This document shows, piece by piece, positions 20,032 through 29,301 of a stretch of DNA of 64,000 nucleotides. The notes below the pieces were generated by a model, which saw only the letters and a list, made by a program, of their open reading frames with translations, was not told the DNA's origin and searched no databases. Source of the DNA: UTCFX2 sp963788305 (GTDB taxonomy: Bacteria; Chloroflexota; Anaerolineae; Anaerolineales; UBA4823); assembly GCA_963788305.1 (NCBI GenBank), contig CAWBGK010000015.1, forward strand, positions 62,001 through 126,000. The letters run 5' to 3'. The translations under genes were made by a program, and so were the position numbers. How positions within the stretch are numbered: position 1 is the stretch's first letter; every line of letters starts with the position of its first letter.

Positions 20032-22803
20032 ATGACGACACTACAATATGAATTTAGCGACATTGAATCCCGCTGGCAAAAACGATGGGAGACGGATGGA
20101 TTATACGACTCGAACATCGACCCCACCCGGCCGAAACATTATGCGCTGACGATGCTGCCGTACCCTTCGGGTGATCTTCACATCGGTCACTGGTATGCGA
20201 TGGCTCCTGCCGATGCCCGTGCTCGATTTATGAGGATGCGCGGCTACAATGTGCTCTTTCCGATGGGGTTTGACGCGTTCGGCCTGCCTGCCGAAAACGC
20301 AGCCATCAAGCGTGGAATCCACCCCAAGGAATGGACTTATGAAAATATCAGCAAAATGCGCGTCCAGTTCAGAACGATGGGGACGATGTTTGATTGGCGC
20401 CGGGAAGCGGTCTCTGCAGATCCGAAATACTACCGCTGGTCGCAGTGGTTTTTCTCGCAGCTTTACCGCCACAACCTGGCTTACCGCAAGCTGTCGCCGG
20501 TAGATTGGTGCCCGAACTGCAACACGACATTGGCTCGCGAACAAGTGTGGGGGGATGACCGGCATTGCGAGCGCTGCGGGACTCCGGTCATCAAGAAAGA
20601 CCTCGTGCAGTGGTTCTTCCGGACGACGAATTATGCGGATGAGCTGCTGGATTTTTCCCAGATCGACTGGCCGGAGCGGGTGAGGACGCTTCAAACCAAC
20701 TGGATTTCACGTTCGGAAGGGGCGTCGGTGGTGTTTTCATCTGAACAGGGTGATCCTCTGGAGGTTTTCACAACACGCCCTGATACCCTGTGGGGGGCGA
20801 CCTTCATGGTACTTGCGCCGGAACATCCTCTGGTCAGCAAGATCGTGACGGAGGAGCAGAGACCTGGTGTAGAAGGAATACATCGCTCAGGCAACCCGCC
20901 AGACGGACATCCAGCGTGAGGCGGCTGAGAAAGAGAAGACGGGGTTCTTCACCGGCGGTTATGCGATCAACCCTGTGAACCAGCAGCGCATCCCGATCTG
21001 GATTGCCGACTACGTGCTGATGACCTATGGGACGGGTGCGATCATGGCTGTTCCCGCACACGACGAGCGGGATTTTGCGTTTGCGTTGAAATTCGGACTG
21101 CCGATCATCCCTGTGATCGATCGCCCGGACCGCCTGACCAAATCGTTCGTCCGCGCAGGATCCACGAAATCCGGCTTTGTTCGAAACCCTGAAAGAAGCA
21201 GGATTTGAACCGGAGAACGGTCAGGGATGGCATCCGGATCGTCATTCCACACGATCTAAAAGACCAGTTTATCTTTATTTCAAGACGGTTTCTGAATCCA
21301 GAGGCCTGGATCGAGGTCGTAGGCAGCGGTTGGGAATTCATCTTCTGCGATGGCGTCTGGAGCTGGAATTCGATCAATGCCGACCAGAAAATCATGAGCC
21401 GCTGCCGGGAGCTGATGGCGGGGATGGCTGATCATCGGACTGTGATGGAAATGCTCTGGGAAAATGATTGGTATCGCGATGTGCTCTACCATAATCAGTA
21501 TGGAATGATGATCCACTCGGGGGATTTCTCTGGCACCCCGGGCGATGCTGCCAAGCGCAAGGTCACGGAATGGTTGGAATACCAGGGGATTGGCAAGGGA
21601 GCGGTGAACTACCGCCTGAGAGATTGGTTGATCAGCCGACAGCGGTATTGGGGCGCGCCAATCCCGATCGTCTACTGCCCGGATCATGGTGCGGTTTCGG
21701 TCCCGGACGATCAGCTGCCGGTTCTGCTGCCGGATGATGTCGAGTGGCGTCCAACCGGCGAGAGCCCGCTGAAGCTCCACCCCAGCTGGAAGATTACGAT
21801 CTGTCCGATCTGCGGGAAGACGGCGGAGCGTGAAACCGACACGATGGACACTTTTATGTGCTCTTCCTGGTACCATCTGCGCTATCTCAGCCCGGATTAT
21901 GACCTCGGTCCGTTTGACCCGGTCGAATATGACTATTGGATGCCAGTCGACACCTACACCGGAGGGATCGAGCACGCCACGATGCACCTGATCTACACGC
22001 GCTTCTTCCACAAAGCCGGGCGGGATATGGGGATCATGAAGGGCTCGGAGCCGATGACCCAGCTTCGAAATCAGGGCATCATCCTCGGCGAGGATTCGGA
22101 AAAGATGTCCAAGAGCCGCGGCAACGTGATTGCACCAGATAAGCTGGTGAACCGCTACGGCGCGGATACCGTGCGGGCCTATTTGATGTTCTTTGCGCGC
22201 TGGGAGATGGGCGGGCCATGGAACAGCAGCGGGATTGAAGGCTCTGCCCGCTGGGTCCGGCGGGTCTGGGCGCTGTTTACGGAACCAGCCCCACAGGGCA
22301 GACCGGATGCCGAGGTGCTGCGTGGGCTGCGTCGAAAAACTCACCAGACGCTCAAGCGCGTCACCCATGACTATGATACGTTCGAGTTCAACACGATCAT
22401 CTCGAGCTTGATGGAGCTGCTGAATGAAATGTATAAGGCGCGCGAGCTTGGGGCAGCTGGCTCGGACGAATGGCGGGAAACCCAGGACCTGTTCCTGCGC
22501 ATGATGGCTCCCTCCTGCCCGCATATTGCCGAAGAGCTCTGGGCACGAATCGGAAAGCGATATTCCATCCATCTGCAGCCCTGGCCGGAGGCGGACGAAG
22601 CGGCCGCGGCTGAAGAGCAGATCACCCTTGTCCTGCAAATCAACGGTAAGGTGCGGGACCGGATCCAGGTGCCGGCCGATATCAGCGAGGAAAAAACCAG
22701 GGAGATCGCCCTCGCAAGCGAGGCGGTCCAGAAATATCTGGGCGGAAAAGAGCCTCGCAAGGTGATCCTGGTGCCAGGGAGACTGGTCAATATCGTCCTG
22801 TAA
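20032..22803 (+). CDS. leuS: Leucyl-tRNA synthetase 2 with large editing-domain insertion, frameshifted
   Basis: Second LeuRS, about 923 residues. ATG 20032 follows GGAGAAAG. HIGH is LHIGH; Zn-1 is DWCPNC...CERCG. The editing domain has TTRPDTLWGATF and AHDERD, KMSKS is KMSKSRGNV, and the core ends with LQINGKVRDRI. Frame changes near 20872, 21168 and 21210, after which the original frame returns and runs to 22803. After AHDERDFAFALKFGLPIIPVI come over 100 extra residues (ETLKEAGFEPE, KDQFIFISRRF, EVVGSGWEFIFCDGVW, MADHRTVMEMLW) before HSGDFSG. LeuRS1 lacks these. Sequence differs greatly from LeuRS1, so this is not a recent duplication. It may serve different tRNA-Leu isoacceptors or resist an inhibitor. 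Confidence 0.92.
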
Positions 22804-22810
22804 TCATTCG

Positions 22811-22843
22811 GCGGGTTGGAGCGTTTTTTTTGCTCCAACCCGC
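22811..22843 (+). terminator. Terminator-like hairpin after leuS2
   Basis: 12-base perfect inverted repeat (22811-22822/22832-22843) 7 bases after the leuS2 stop. The T-run is in the loop rather than after the stem, so it is atypical. Confidence 0.6.
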
Positions 22844-22883
22844 AAGCTTCGATTATGAAAAATGCAAGGTTAAGCCCCAGTTC

Positions 22884-22913
22884 TTACCATCTCTGGAAGA
22901 CTACCCGTATAAT
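22884..22913 (+). promoter_or_regulatory. Promoter for the response-regulator gene
   Basis: TTACCA (22884-22889), 18-base spacer, perfect TATAAT (22908-22913), 74 bases before the TTG start at 22987. Confidence 0.55.
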
Positions 22914-22986
22914 AAAAACGAAAGGTTGTGGGCAGAAATCCGCCCGGAAAAGCTGGGGGTGAACCTATTCGCATCGGAGGGTAGCG

Positions 22987-23866
22987 TTGGAAAGCTTACA
23001 GGTTTTAATCATCGAAGATGATATTGACACTGCTAACTTTTTCAGTGTTGTGCTGAGCCTGGTAGGCTTTGAGTGCGAGATCGTCCATTCCGCAAAAATG
23101 GCGCTCACACGCCTCGCTGCGACCCAACCTGACATGATCCTGTTGGATATGCGCCTGGGTGTTGAGATCGGCGGAGAGGATATCCTCTACCAGATCCGCT
23201 CCAATCCGCGCCTGGATCAAACCCGTGTGATCGTGATCACTGCCTATCCCTCGATGGCTGAACCGGTTACAAACCTGGCAGACCTGATCCTGTTAAAACC
23301 AGTCGAAGTGGACCAGCTCAAGACTTTGGCAAGCCGTCTTTCGCTGCGCGGCGATCAAGCTCGACGGAACATGTTCCGCGACCCGGTGACCGATCTCTTC
23401 AACCAGGAATTCTTCCTCACCCGACTGGAGCTGGCTTTCGAGCGGTTCCGCCGCCGACCAGATTTCATCTTCGCTCTGCAAGTCTTCACTGTCAGAGTGC
23501 AGTCCCTGAACAACGGGAATACTCTCGAGCAGGATCTTGACGCCGTGCTGCGTCAGCTAGCCGATCGTCTGCGCCGGTGTTACCGCCCGACGGATACGAT
23601 CGCCCGGCTGGACAGGGACAAATTCATCACGCTGCACGAGGACCTGAAGCATACGGACGATATTCGCGTGATCGTCTACCGATTGCATGAGAGGCCTGTC
23701 CCCGCCATTTACTGTGGGCGACCATAACTACGCCGTCCAGTTCACCGTAGGAGCAGCCGTCAACAATGCTGATTACTACCAGCCGAAAGACCTGATCGAT
23801 GCCGCCTCCCGGGCGATGGGAAACGCCCAGCGGATCGGGGAAGACCAGATCGTATTCAGCAGATAA
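22987..23866 (+). CDS. Response regulator with degenerate GGDEF-like output domain, frameshifted
   Basis: TTG start at 22987 after GGAGG (22976-22980). The receiver domain spans residues 1-120: acidic pocket EDD 10-12, phospho-acceptor D54 in LLDMRLG, VITA and the conserved Lys in LLKPVEV. Residues 125-290 follow the GGDEF fold (DPVTDLFNQEFFLTRLE, LRQLADRLRRCYRPTDTIARL), but the signature is DRDKF instead of GGDEF. The domain is therefore probably not an active diguanylate cyclase and may bind nucleotide or protein. The frame shifts near 23695, where the C-terminal LSPPFTVGD...YYQPKDLIDAASRAMG..K/R segment continues to TAA 23866. Confidence 0.8.
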
Positions 23867-23893
23867 TCTGGTCTGAAAAGCAGGTCCCATACC

Positions 23894-24469
23894 TCATCTA
23901 TCTGCAAAATCAATTTGATCGGTCAGGCGCAGCTCAACCCCGGCTGCGCTTAACTTTTCGTTCCACTCCGCGATGATCAGTGCTGCTTGACGGTGGTAAT
24001 TGCTGTGGGCGTCGCTGGCCAGGATGACCCGGTATCCAAGCCTGACTGCGTCCAGGCAGCCGGCCTTGACGCAGCCTTGCGACACCAGGCCGGACACCAC
24101 AATCGACTTAACGCCCAGCGAGTCAAGCTGACTCTTTAAGGAAGTCTTCTCGAACGAGCTGGCGTGACATTTGCGGATATGAAGATCAGTTTCGTGCAGG
24201 ACCAGAGCAGGGTGGAGGAGCCAATCGGGGCTGTCTTCTTTCAAAAAACTTTCATTCGAATGCTGGACGACGACGACCGGCACCTTAGCCAGATGGGCAC
24301 GTTCCATCAGAGCGTTAATGTTTTTTAGCAGCATTTCCGTCTGGTAGATTGGGGAGGTCCTTTTAAACAGCCCGCGCTGGACGTCGATCACCAAAAGAGC
24401 AGCATCCGAATATTTCTCCTTCTGATGAAGGGGTGTGCGAACTTTCAACCATTGCGACCTGCCTTTCAA
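23894..24469 (-). CDS. Isochorismatase-family cysteine hydrolase
   Basis: Up to 191 residues. The triad of the isochorismatase/nicotinamidase fold is present: Asp in LLVIDVQRGLF, Lys in HIRKCHASSF and Cys in SQGCVKAGCLDAVRLGY. VVSGLVSQGCVKAG precedes the nucleophile and SDAHSNYH follows. The start is uncertain. The frame is open from TTG 24469, but conserved sequence begins only around YSDAALLVIDV (residue 20), and an ATG one frame over could be the true start with an indel. Substrate cannot be assigned. Lies 24 bases after a DinB-family gene on the same strand. Confidence 0.82.
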   Translation of the reverse strand: MKGRSQWLKVRTPLHQKEKYSDAALLVIDVQRGLFKRTSPIYQTEMLLKNINALMERAHLAKVPVVVVQHSNESFLKEDSPDWLLHPALVLHETDLHIRKCHASSFEKTSLKSQLDSLGVKSIVVSGLVSQGCVKAGCLDAVRLGYRVILASDAHSNYHRQAALIIAEWNEKLSAAGVELRLTDQIDFADR

Positions 24470-24493
24470 GCTGGGAGCACAATTATCCCCTTA

Positions 24494-24980
24494 CTATTTA
24501 TTCCTGAACCACTGGTACAGGATGAAATCCTGATCGAAGGTTGGAGCACCAAACGCCTGCAGAGCCCGCAGCACCTGGGCACGGTGGTCTGTGCCGTGGT
24601 TTCCCAGGTGGAGCAGAACCTGCCAGGCCGGTCCGTACAGCCCTGGCGGCGTGCCCAGTGCTTTAGCCTCATCCAAGGTGCGAACGTAATCCAGCAGCTC
24701 GGTTCGCAATGGATTCCCAGAACTCATATGCCGCCGGAATGGTCGGGTAGCCGGCAGGATCCACGTTGTATGAGCGAGCATCCGGCTCTCCATTCAGACC
24801 GAGCAGCCAACGTGCATCCACGACTGCCATATGGATCATCAGGTTTCGTATAGAGCCGTGCGGGCATTCGCTCGATGCCGTAAACTGCGCATCCGTGATC
24901 TGACGGATGCTCTCCCAGACTGCGCGGGTCATCGCTTCATTGTATTTCAGATAAGATTGGAGCAGCTCGATAACAGCCAT
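24494..24980 (-). CDS. DinB-like four-helix protein, frameshifted
   Basis: About 162 residues. ATG 24980 follows GGAGGTCAGC. The DinB/YfiT-type four-helix pattern is visible: YLKYNEAMTRAVWESI, the metal-site helix RNLMIHMAVVDARWL and, after a frame change near 24705, WQVLLHLGNHGTDHRAQVLRALQAFG with the H-x3-H signature. These small proteins bind a divalent metal and often act as thiol-dependent transferases. Specific substrate unknown. Confidence 0.75.
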
Positions 24981-25047
24981 GCTGACCTCCTTTGATTGGT
25001 TGATCCTTTATGGTTCATTGGAAATTTCGTGATTATGCGGAAGATGA

Positions 25048-25372
25048 TCAAGCCGTACTTTCCTGGATCCAGCGAAGATAAGGCTCGAAACCCGCTTCCA
25101 CAGGGATCAGGATGATTTCCGGGACGGCATAGCCGTGGCGGTTTCGAATGAAACCTTCAATTCGGTCGTAAAGGCTGCGCCGGGTCTTGAGCAGGAGCAG
25201 GTATTCTTTTCCAATCTGTTTATGACCTTCCCAGATGTAATGACTGGTGATCTCTATAATCTGGACGCAGGCTGCCAGCTTTTCTTCGACGATCGCGGCT
25301 GCCAACCGGTTCGCGCTCATTCAGATCGTCGATTGTTGTCATCACCACGCAGTATTCACGATTTGTTGACAA
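25048..25372 (-). CDS. cutA: CutA1 divalent-ion tolerance protein, frameshifted
   Basis: About 107 residues. Conserved CutA pieces: NRLAAAIVEEKLAACVQI, YIWEGHKQIGKEYLLLLKTR, YDRIEGFIRNRHGYAVPEII and YLRWIQEST. The N terminus (NREYCVVMTTIDDLNERE) is one frame over, joined near 25315 at GAGCGCGAAC. That places the start at TTG 25372, five bases after AAGGAGG. CutA1 forms a ferredoxin-like trimer. Its in vivo role remains debated (metal binding, Cu tolerance). Confidence 0.85.
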
Positions 25373-25434
25373 CCCGGCCTCCTTGTTAAAATTGAAGTTG
25401 GATCAGACAGCGTAATTATTTTAATTGATAGGGG

Positions 25435-25752
25435 TCAGGCATTCGTTTTCACCCGAACCTCATAATGCTGTGATCTGGAATCGAAGCGTTTCAGGATCGC
25501 TTGTGCTTTTGCAGGGACGACCGCGGTTTCGTAATCTTCTCCGGCAAAAATGCGAATGGAATTCAGCGAATTGAACCACATCTCGGTGATAAATTCGGTT
25601 TCATCAGCCAACTCTCGACGAAGCAGATGGATGCCATGATAGCCGGGTATATTTCTTTCCTGTATCCCGGTGAAGATTTCTTGTTTTAGAAGGGTTTCGT
25701 ATGGATCAGCGTTTTCCGGGGTTGTGTATCCGTGCCAGATCCGGCAAATCAT
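25435..25752 (-). CDS. Antibiotic biosynthesis monooxygenase (ABM)-like domain protein
   Basis: 105 residues, one ferredoxin-like domain: MICRIWHGYTTPENAD.YE at the N terminus, GYHGIHLLRRE in the middle, EFITEMWFNSLNSIRIFAGEDYETAVVP towards the end. These are the W/M-W-x-S-x-x-x-I-x-x-F-x-G patterns of the ABM superfamily. Small stand-alone members include heme-degrading and quinol-oxidising enzymes, but no heme ligand can be recognised. It lies 4 bases after the alkA-like gene, so the two are probably one operon. Confidence 0.7.
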   Translation of the reverse strand: MICRIWHGYTTPENADPYETLLKQEIFTGIQERNIPGYHGIHLLRRELADETEFITEMWFNSLNSIRIFAGEDYETAVVPAKAQAILKRFDSRSQHYEVRVKTNA

Positions 25753-25756
25753 CTTC

Positions 25757-26350
25757 TTATCTTCCTTTCAGGTAAAAATGCCAGAGCAAGCTGGCAGCCA
25801 CCGCCCGCCACGGCCGCCAGGAGGCACCGGCAGCATCCAGCTCTGCAGGTGAAGGGAGATCCGGCAATCGCTTCAGCCTCTGGAAGGCGCATTGGAGGGC
25901 AAGGTCGCCGGAAGGCCAGGCGTCCGGGCGTCGAAGCGCCATCAACAGATATATTTCTGCAGTCCACGGGCCAACTCCTTTGACGTGGAGCAGGGCTTCT
26001 CGGACAGCACGATCATCTTCCGATTCTAACCGATCCAGGTCCAGGCTGCCGTCCAGAATAGCGTGGGAAAGCTCCCGGCAGTAGCGGATCTTCTGCCGGC
26101 TGAAGCCGATGGACTTCAGCTCGATATCGTCGAACTCCAGGAATTTCTGCGGAGTGAGTGGAGAAGCCGCTTCGACCAGGCGGTCGAATGCTGCCCGGGC
26201 AGAAGCCAGGGAGACCTGCTGCTCCAGGATGATCCGCACAAGGGTTGGAAAGCCCGGCTCACGGCACCAGATCGGCGGCGCACCCAGCACTTCCAGGATC
26301 TGCCGGAGGTCCAGATCGCGATCTGGATAATTCGGCCAGGCCTTGCTCAT
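25757..26350 (-). CDS. DNA-3-methyladenine glycosylase II-like (HhH-GPD)
   Basis: 197 residues. Excises alkylated bases in base excision repair. The helix-hairpin-helix is LLHVKGVGPWTAEIYL, followed by the Pro/Asp catalytic loop (RRPDAWPSGDLALQ) with its conserved Asp. Upstream LVRIILEQQVSLASARAAFDRL is the AlkA/MPG-type helix, and LKSIGFSRQKIRYCRELSHAI is typical of the family. Shorter than E. coli AlkA (282) because the N-terminal beta domain is absent, as in many bacterial and yeast Mag1-like enzymes. ATG 26350. Confidence 0.88.
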   Translation of the reverse strand: MSKAWPNYPDRDLDLRQILEVLGAPPIWCREPGFPTLVRIILEQQVSLASARAAFDRLVEAASPLTPQKFLEFDDIELKSIGFSRQKIRYCRELSHAILDGSLDLDRLESEDDRAVREALLHVKGVGPWTAEIYLLMALRRPDAWPSGDLALQCAFQRLKRLPDLPSPAELDAAGASWRPWRAVAASLLWHFYLKGR

Positions 26351-26389
26351 ACGCAGCAGGTGTGAGTACCGGCGGAGCGGTCATCGTGG

Positions 26390-26940
26390 TTAAATCGGGT
26401 CAGCCAGCGGAGGCATGTTTAAATGGCCTCCCAGGTCGCCAAGCTCGGGCGCGGAAATCCCCTGAATGCCGAGACAGAGGGCAATTTCACCGCCGTGGTG
26501 AAGGTCGTGGGCGATAATCCGCCAGATCGTCCACTGGCGGGAGACCGCATAGGTCTGGCCCAGATAGCTATGCCGGTATGTGAGTGCCAGGTCGAGCGAC
26601 GGTCCAGGTGCGCAGCGTCTTATCAATCATCGCCCATGACGCCTCCAGCCATCGGACCAGCTCGACGGGATCATTTGCAATGAGCATCCACTGAGGGCAG
26701 GGCGGCAGCCTGGATCATTAATTCATTGCTTCCTGGCGCACCCATATAGTGAAACCAGGTGACCCGGCCTTCGCAGATATGGCTGGCGATCTCCCCAACC
26801 GTTCGGAGGCCGGAGGCGGGCTTCCAGGCAAGCTGCTGAGGGCTGAGAGCCTGGATGGAGCGAACGAGGCTGGCTTGATAGGTGTCCCAGCCTTCGAAGA
26901 TGGTCAACAGAGAGACGGCCTGGTCTGACATCCGGAACAC
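26390..26940 (-). CDS. Second DinB-like protein, frameshifted
   Basis: About 183 residues. N-terminal part 26940-~26690: LLTIFEGWDTYQASLVRSI, RTVGEIASHICEGRVTWFHYMG, with the first metal His in ASHI. C-terminal part ~26680-26390 in another frame: YAVSRQWTIWRIIAHDLHHGGEIALCLGIQG with H-D-L-H-H-G-G-E. Start is either ATG 26940 or, better placed after GAGGTG, ATG 26931. Different in sequence from the DinB protein at 24494-24980. Confidence 0.72.
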
Positions 26941-27094
26941 CTCGCTTCATGAATCTCAGGATTTATTTTTGTGGTTTTCTAAGGCATGTAAAGCTGCATG
27001 AGGATTTTTATGAATCCGGTTATTCTTCATTTTTCTTCCACAGAACTACTTTATTGTACAATATCTGCAGCTTACTTTATGTGAGGAAAATCGT

Positions 27095-27779
27095 ATGCGC
27101 TTCGAAGAGTTAAACTGGTTCGACGTCGAGAATTACCTGAAGAAAGACGACCGGCTGATCCTGGTATTCGGCTCCTGCGAGCAGCATGCCTATCTCAGCC
27201 TGACGAGCGATGTCAAAATCCCGCTTGCGCTGGCGGATGCGGCCAGCGCCCGAACGGGAGTGCTGGTCGCGCCTCCGTTGAATTTCGGCTGCTCGAGCTA
27301 TTTCATGGGCTATCCGGGCACGCTCAGCCTGCGGGTGAGCACGCTTGTCGATGCGGCAGAAGACCTGGTTCGCTCCGCCTACCGCCACGGCTTTCGGCGG
27401 ATCCTGGTGCTGAACGGTCACGGGGGGAACGATCCAATCCGCGGCCGCCTTTATGAGATTGCTACCGAGCTGCCCGACCTCCGTCTGGCATGGTATGCCT
27501 GGTGGCTTTCGAGCCAGCGCCGAGCAGGTCGCAAGGAAGCATGCGCTTAAACCAAGCCATGCCAGCTGGAGTGAAGCCTTTCCTTTCACGCGCGTTTGCG
27601 AGCTGCCAGAAGGTGAAAAGACCCCCCCACACGTTCCTGGACTTCTGGGGGCGGATGAGGCACGCCAGGTCTACGGCGATGGGATGTTCGGCGGCCTCTA
27701 CCAGGCCGAACTGGCTGTCACGGACGAGCTGTTTGCAGAGACGCTGGCCGATGTAGAGCGGCTGCTGCGGTTTGAATGA
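27095..27779 (+). CDS. Creatininase-family amidohydrolase, frameshifted
   Basis: About 228 residues. Creatininase/MftE-type fold with metal ligands in SCEQHAYLSLTSDV (Glu, His, Asp) and LNGHGGND (His, Asp). GYPGTLSLRVSTLVD is the family's substrate-loop region. The frame changes near 27510, after which ARKHALKPSHASWSEAF and the C-terminal VYGDGMFGGLYQAELAVTDEL continue to the stop. The usual G-S-x-E-Q-H-G-x-H-L-P is altered to GSCEQHAYLSL, so the second ligand region is non-canonical. Substrate unknown. ATG 27095 follows GTGAGGAAAA; TACAAT at 27056-27061 is a likely -10. Confidence 0.78.
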
Positions 27780-27842
27780 GGCGGTCTCCGAATCAGGCGA
27801 ACCTTTGATACAATGGGTGCATCCTATCCAATGAGGTAAAAA

Positions 27843-28233
27843 ATGGCTGGTAAAAAAATCATCGTCGCATCGAAAGCCCCGAAGGCACTGGGTCCATATA
27901 ATGTCGCCAACCGTTACTGCGAGCTGGTATTCGCTTCGGGACAGCTCGGGCTGGATCCGGCGACCAACGAGCTGGTATCGGGCGGCGTTGAAGCCGAGAC
28001 ACGTCAGGCTTTGACGAATATTTCGAATGTGTTAGAAGCTGCGGGGACCTCGCTGAAAAATGTCCTTAAAAACGACGGTCTTTCTGCGCGATATGGGTGA
28101 TTTTGCCAGGATGAACGCGATCTACGGCGAATTTTTCAAGGAAGATTTTCCGGCTCGCTCGACCGTTCAGGTTGCTGCCCTGCCCAAGGGCGGTGCAGTT
28201 GAGATCGAAGCGATTGCCTGCATGGCCGACTGA
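27843..28233 (+). CDS. RidA-family (YjgF/UK114) protein, frameshifted
   Basis: About 129 residues. Deaminates reactive enamine/imine intermediates from PLP enzymes. Motifs: ALGPYNVANRYCELVFASGQLGLDP, TRQALTNISNVLEAAGTSL, then after a one-base frame change TTVFLRDMGDFARMNAIYGEFF, FPARSTVQVAALPKGGAVEIEAIA. The catalytic Arg (in P-A-R-S-T) and Glu (EIEA) are present. The break is in the A-run at 28069-28073; removing one A restores the family sequence, a clear homopolymer-length error. Confidence 0.9.
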
Positions 28234-28304
28234 TCCGGCGGAATCAAATTGGTGCTTCAAGATCTCGCCGGGAAGAAAGACCTGGCGAGCGTCAGCCTAT
28301 CTAA

Positions 28305-29301
28305 ATGCTTCGCCAAATGACGAACGTTTCTGTGATCGTCCCGTGTTATAACGAGCAAACAACGATCCAAAAACTGCTGGCAGCCTTGCTGAGCCAGACC
28401 TTCCCGCGCGATCAGATTGAGGTAGTCATCGCCGAGGGCGGCTCGACGGATGCGACCGTCCAACGGATCACGGAATTTCAGGCTACGCATCCAGACCTGC
28501 AGATCCGGTTTGTTGAGAACCCTCAGCGATCTATCCCTTCCGGACTGAACCGGGCTCTCGAAGCTGCCCGAGGAGATGTGATCATCCGGCTTGACGCGCA
28601 CTCCGTTCCGGCCGCGAATTATATCCAAACCTGTGTGTCTGATCTCGAGCAGGGATTGGGCAGATTCGGTGGGGGGAGTTTGGGAAATCCAGCCGCGCGG
28701 TCCAGGTTGGCAGGCGCGCTCGATTGCGGCGGCTGCCTCCAACCGGCTGGCAGTTGGGGACGCTCAGTACCGCTACACGCGAACGGCCCAGCAGGTCGAT
28801 ACGGTCCCATTTGGCGCATTTCAGCGCGCGCTGGTCGATAAAATTGGACCATTTGATGAAAGCTTGCTGTCCAATGAAGACTATGAATTCAACGTCCGTA
28901 TTCGCCAGGCCGGTGGGAAGATCTGGCTGAACCCGGAAATCCGGTCGATCTATTATGCTCGCCAAAATTTCTTTGAGCTGGGACGCCAATATGCCCGCTA
29001 CGGGTATTGGAAGGCGCGCATGCTGCGCCGCTACCCGGGTTCGCTGCGCTGGCGCCAGGCGCTGCCTCCGCTGTTCATCCTTTCCTTGCTCCTGGGCGTG
29101 TTGATCGCCCCCTGGTGCGCCCTCGCAGGCTGGATAATCGTGTTAGAATCCTTCCTCTATGCCCTCCTGCTTCTGGCCTCAGGATTACAGGCAGCCTTGA
29201 AGCACCGTGACATCGCGATGATCCCCGGCATCCCCATAGCGATTGCGACGATGCATTTTGCCTGGGGCGGCGCTTTTCTTTGGAGCCTTATCTTTCGATG
29301 A
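28305..29301 (+). CDS. Glycosyltransferase family 2, frameshifted
   Basis: About 332 residues. GT-A fold inverting transferase. VSVIVPCYNEQTTI at the N terminus; AEGGSTDATV with sugar-nucleotide contacts; RLDAH, a DxD-like motif; then after a shift near 28675 (G-run GGGGGG) the acceptor region VPFGAFQRALVDKIGPFDESLLSNEDYEFNVRIRQAG with the ED catalytic base. Two to three C-terminal membrane helices follow. The layout resembles GT2 enzymes such as succinoglycan ExoA. Start ATG 28305 or 28317. It overlaps the next gene by ATGA, so it heads a glycan operon. Confidence 0.87.

Noticed and set aside
20872..21215. Programmed ribosomal frameshifting in leuS2
   Set aside because: Three shifts in 350 bases without slippery heptamers or stimulatory structures, and the same kind of break occurs in unrelated genes throughout the window.
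21280..22638. 452-codon open frame antisense to leuS2
   Set aside because: Shadow of the conserved LeuRS core; no motif of any family.
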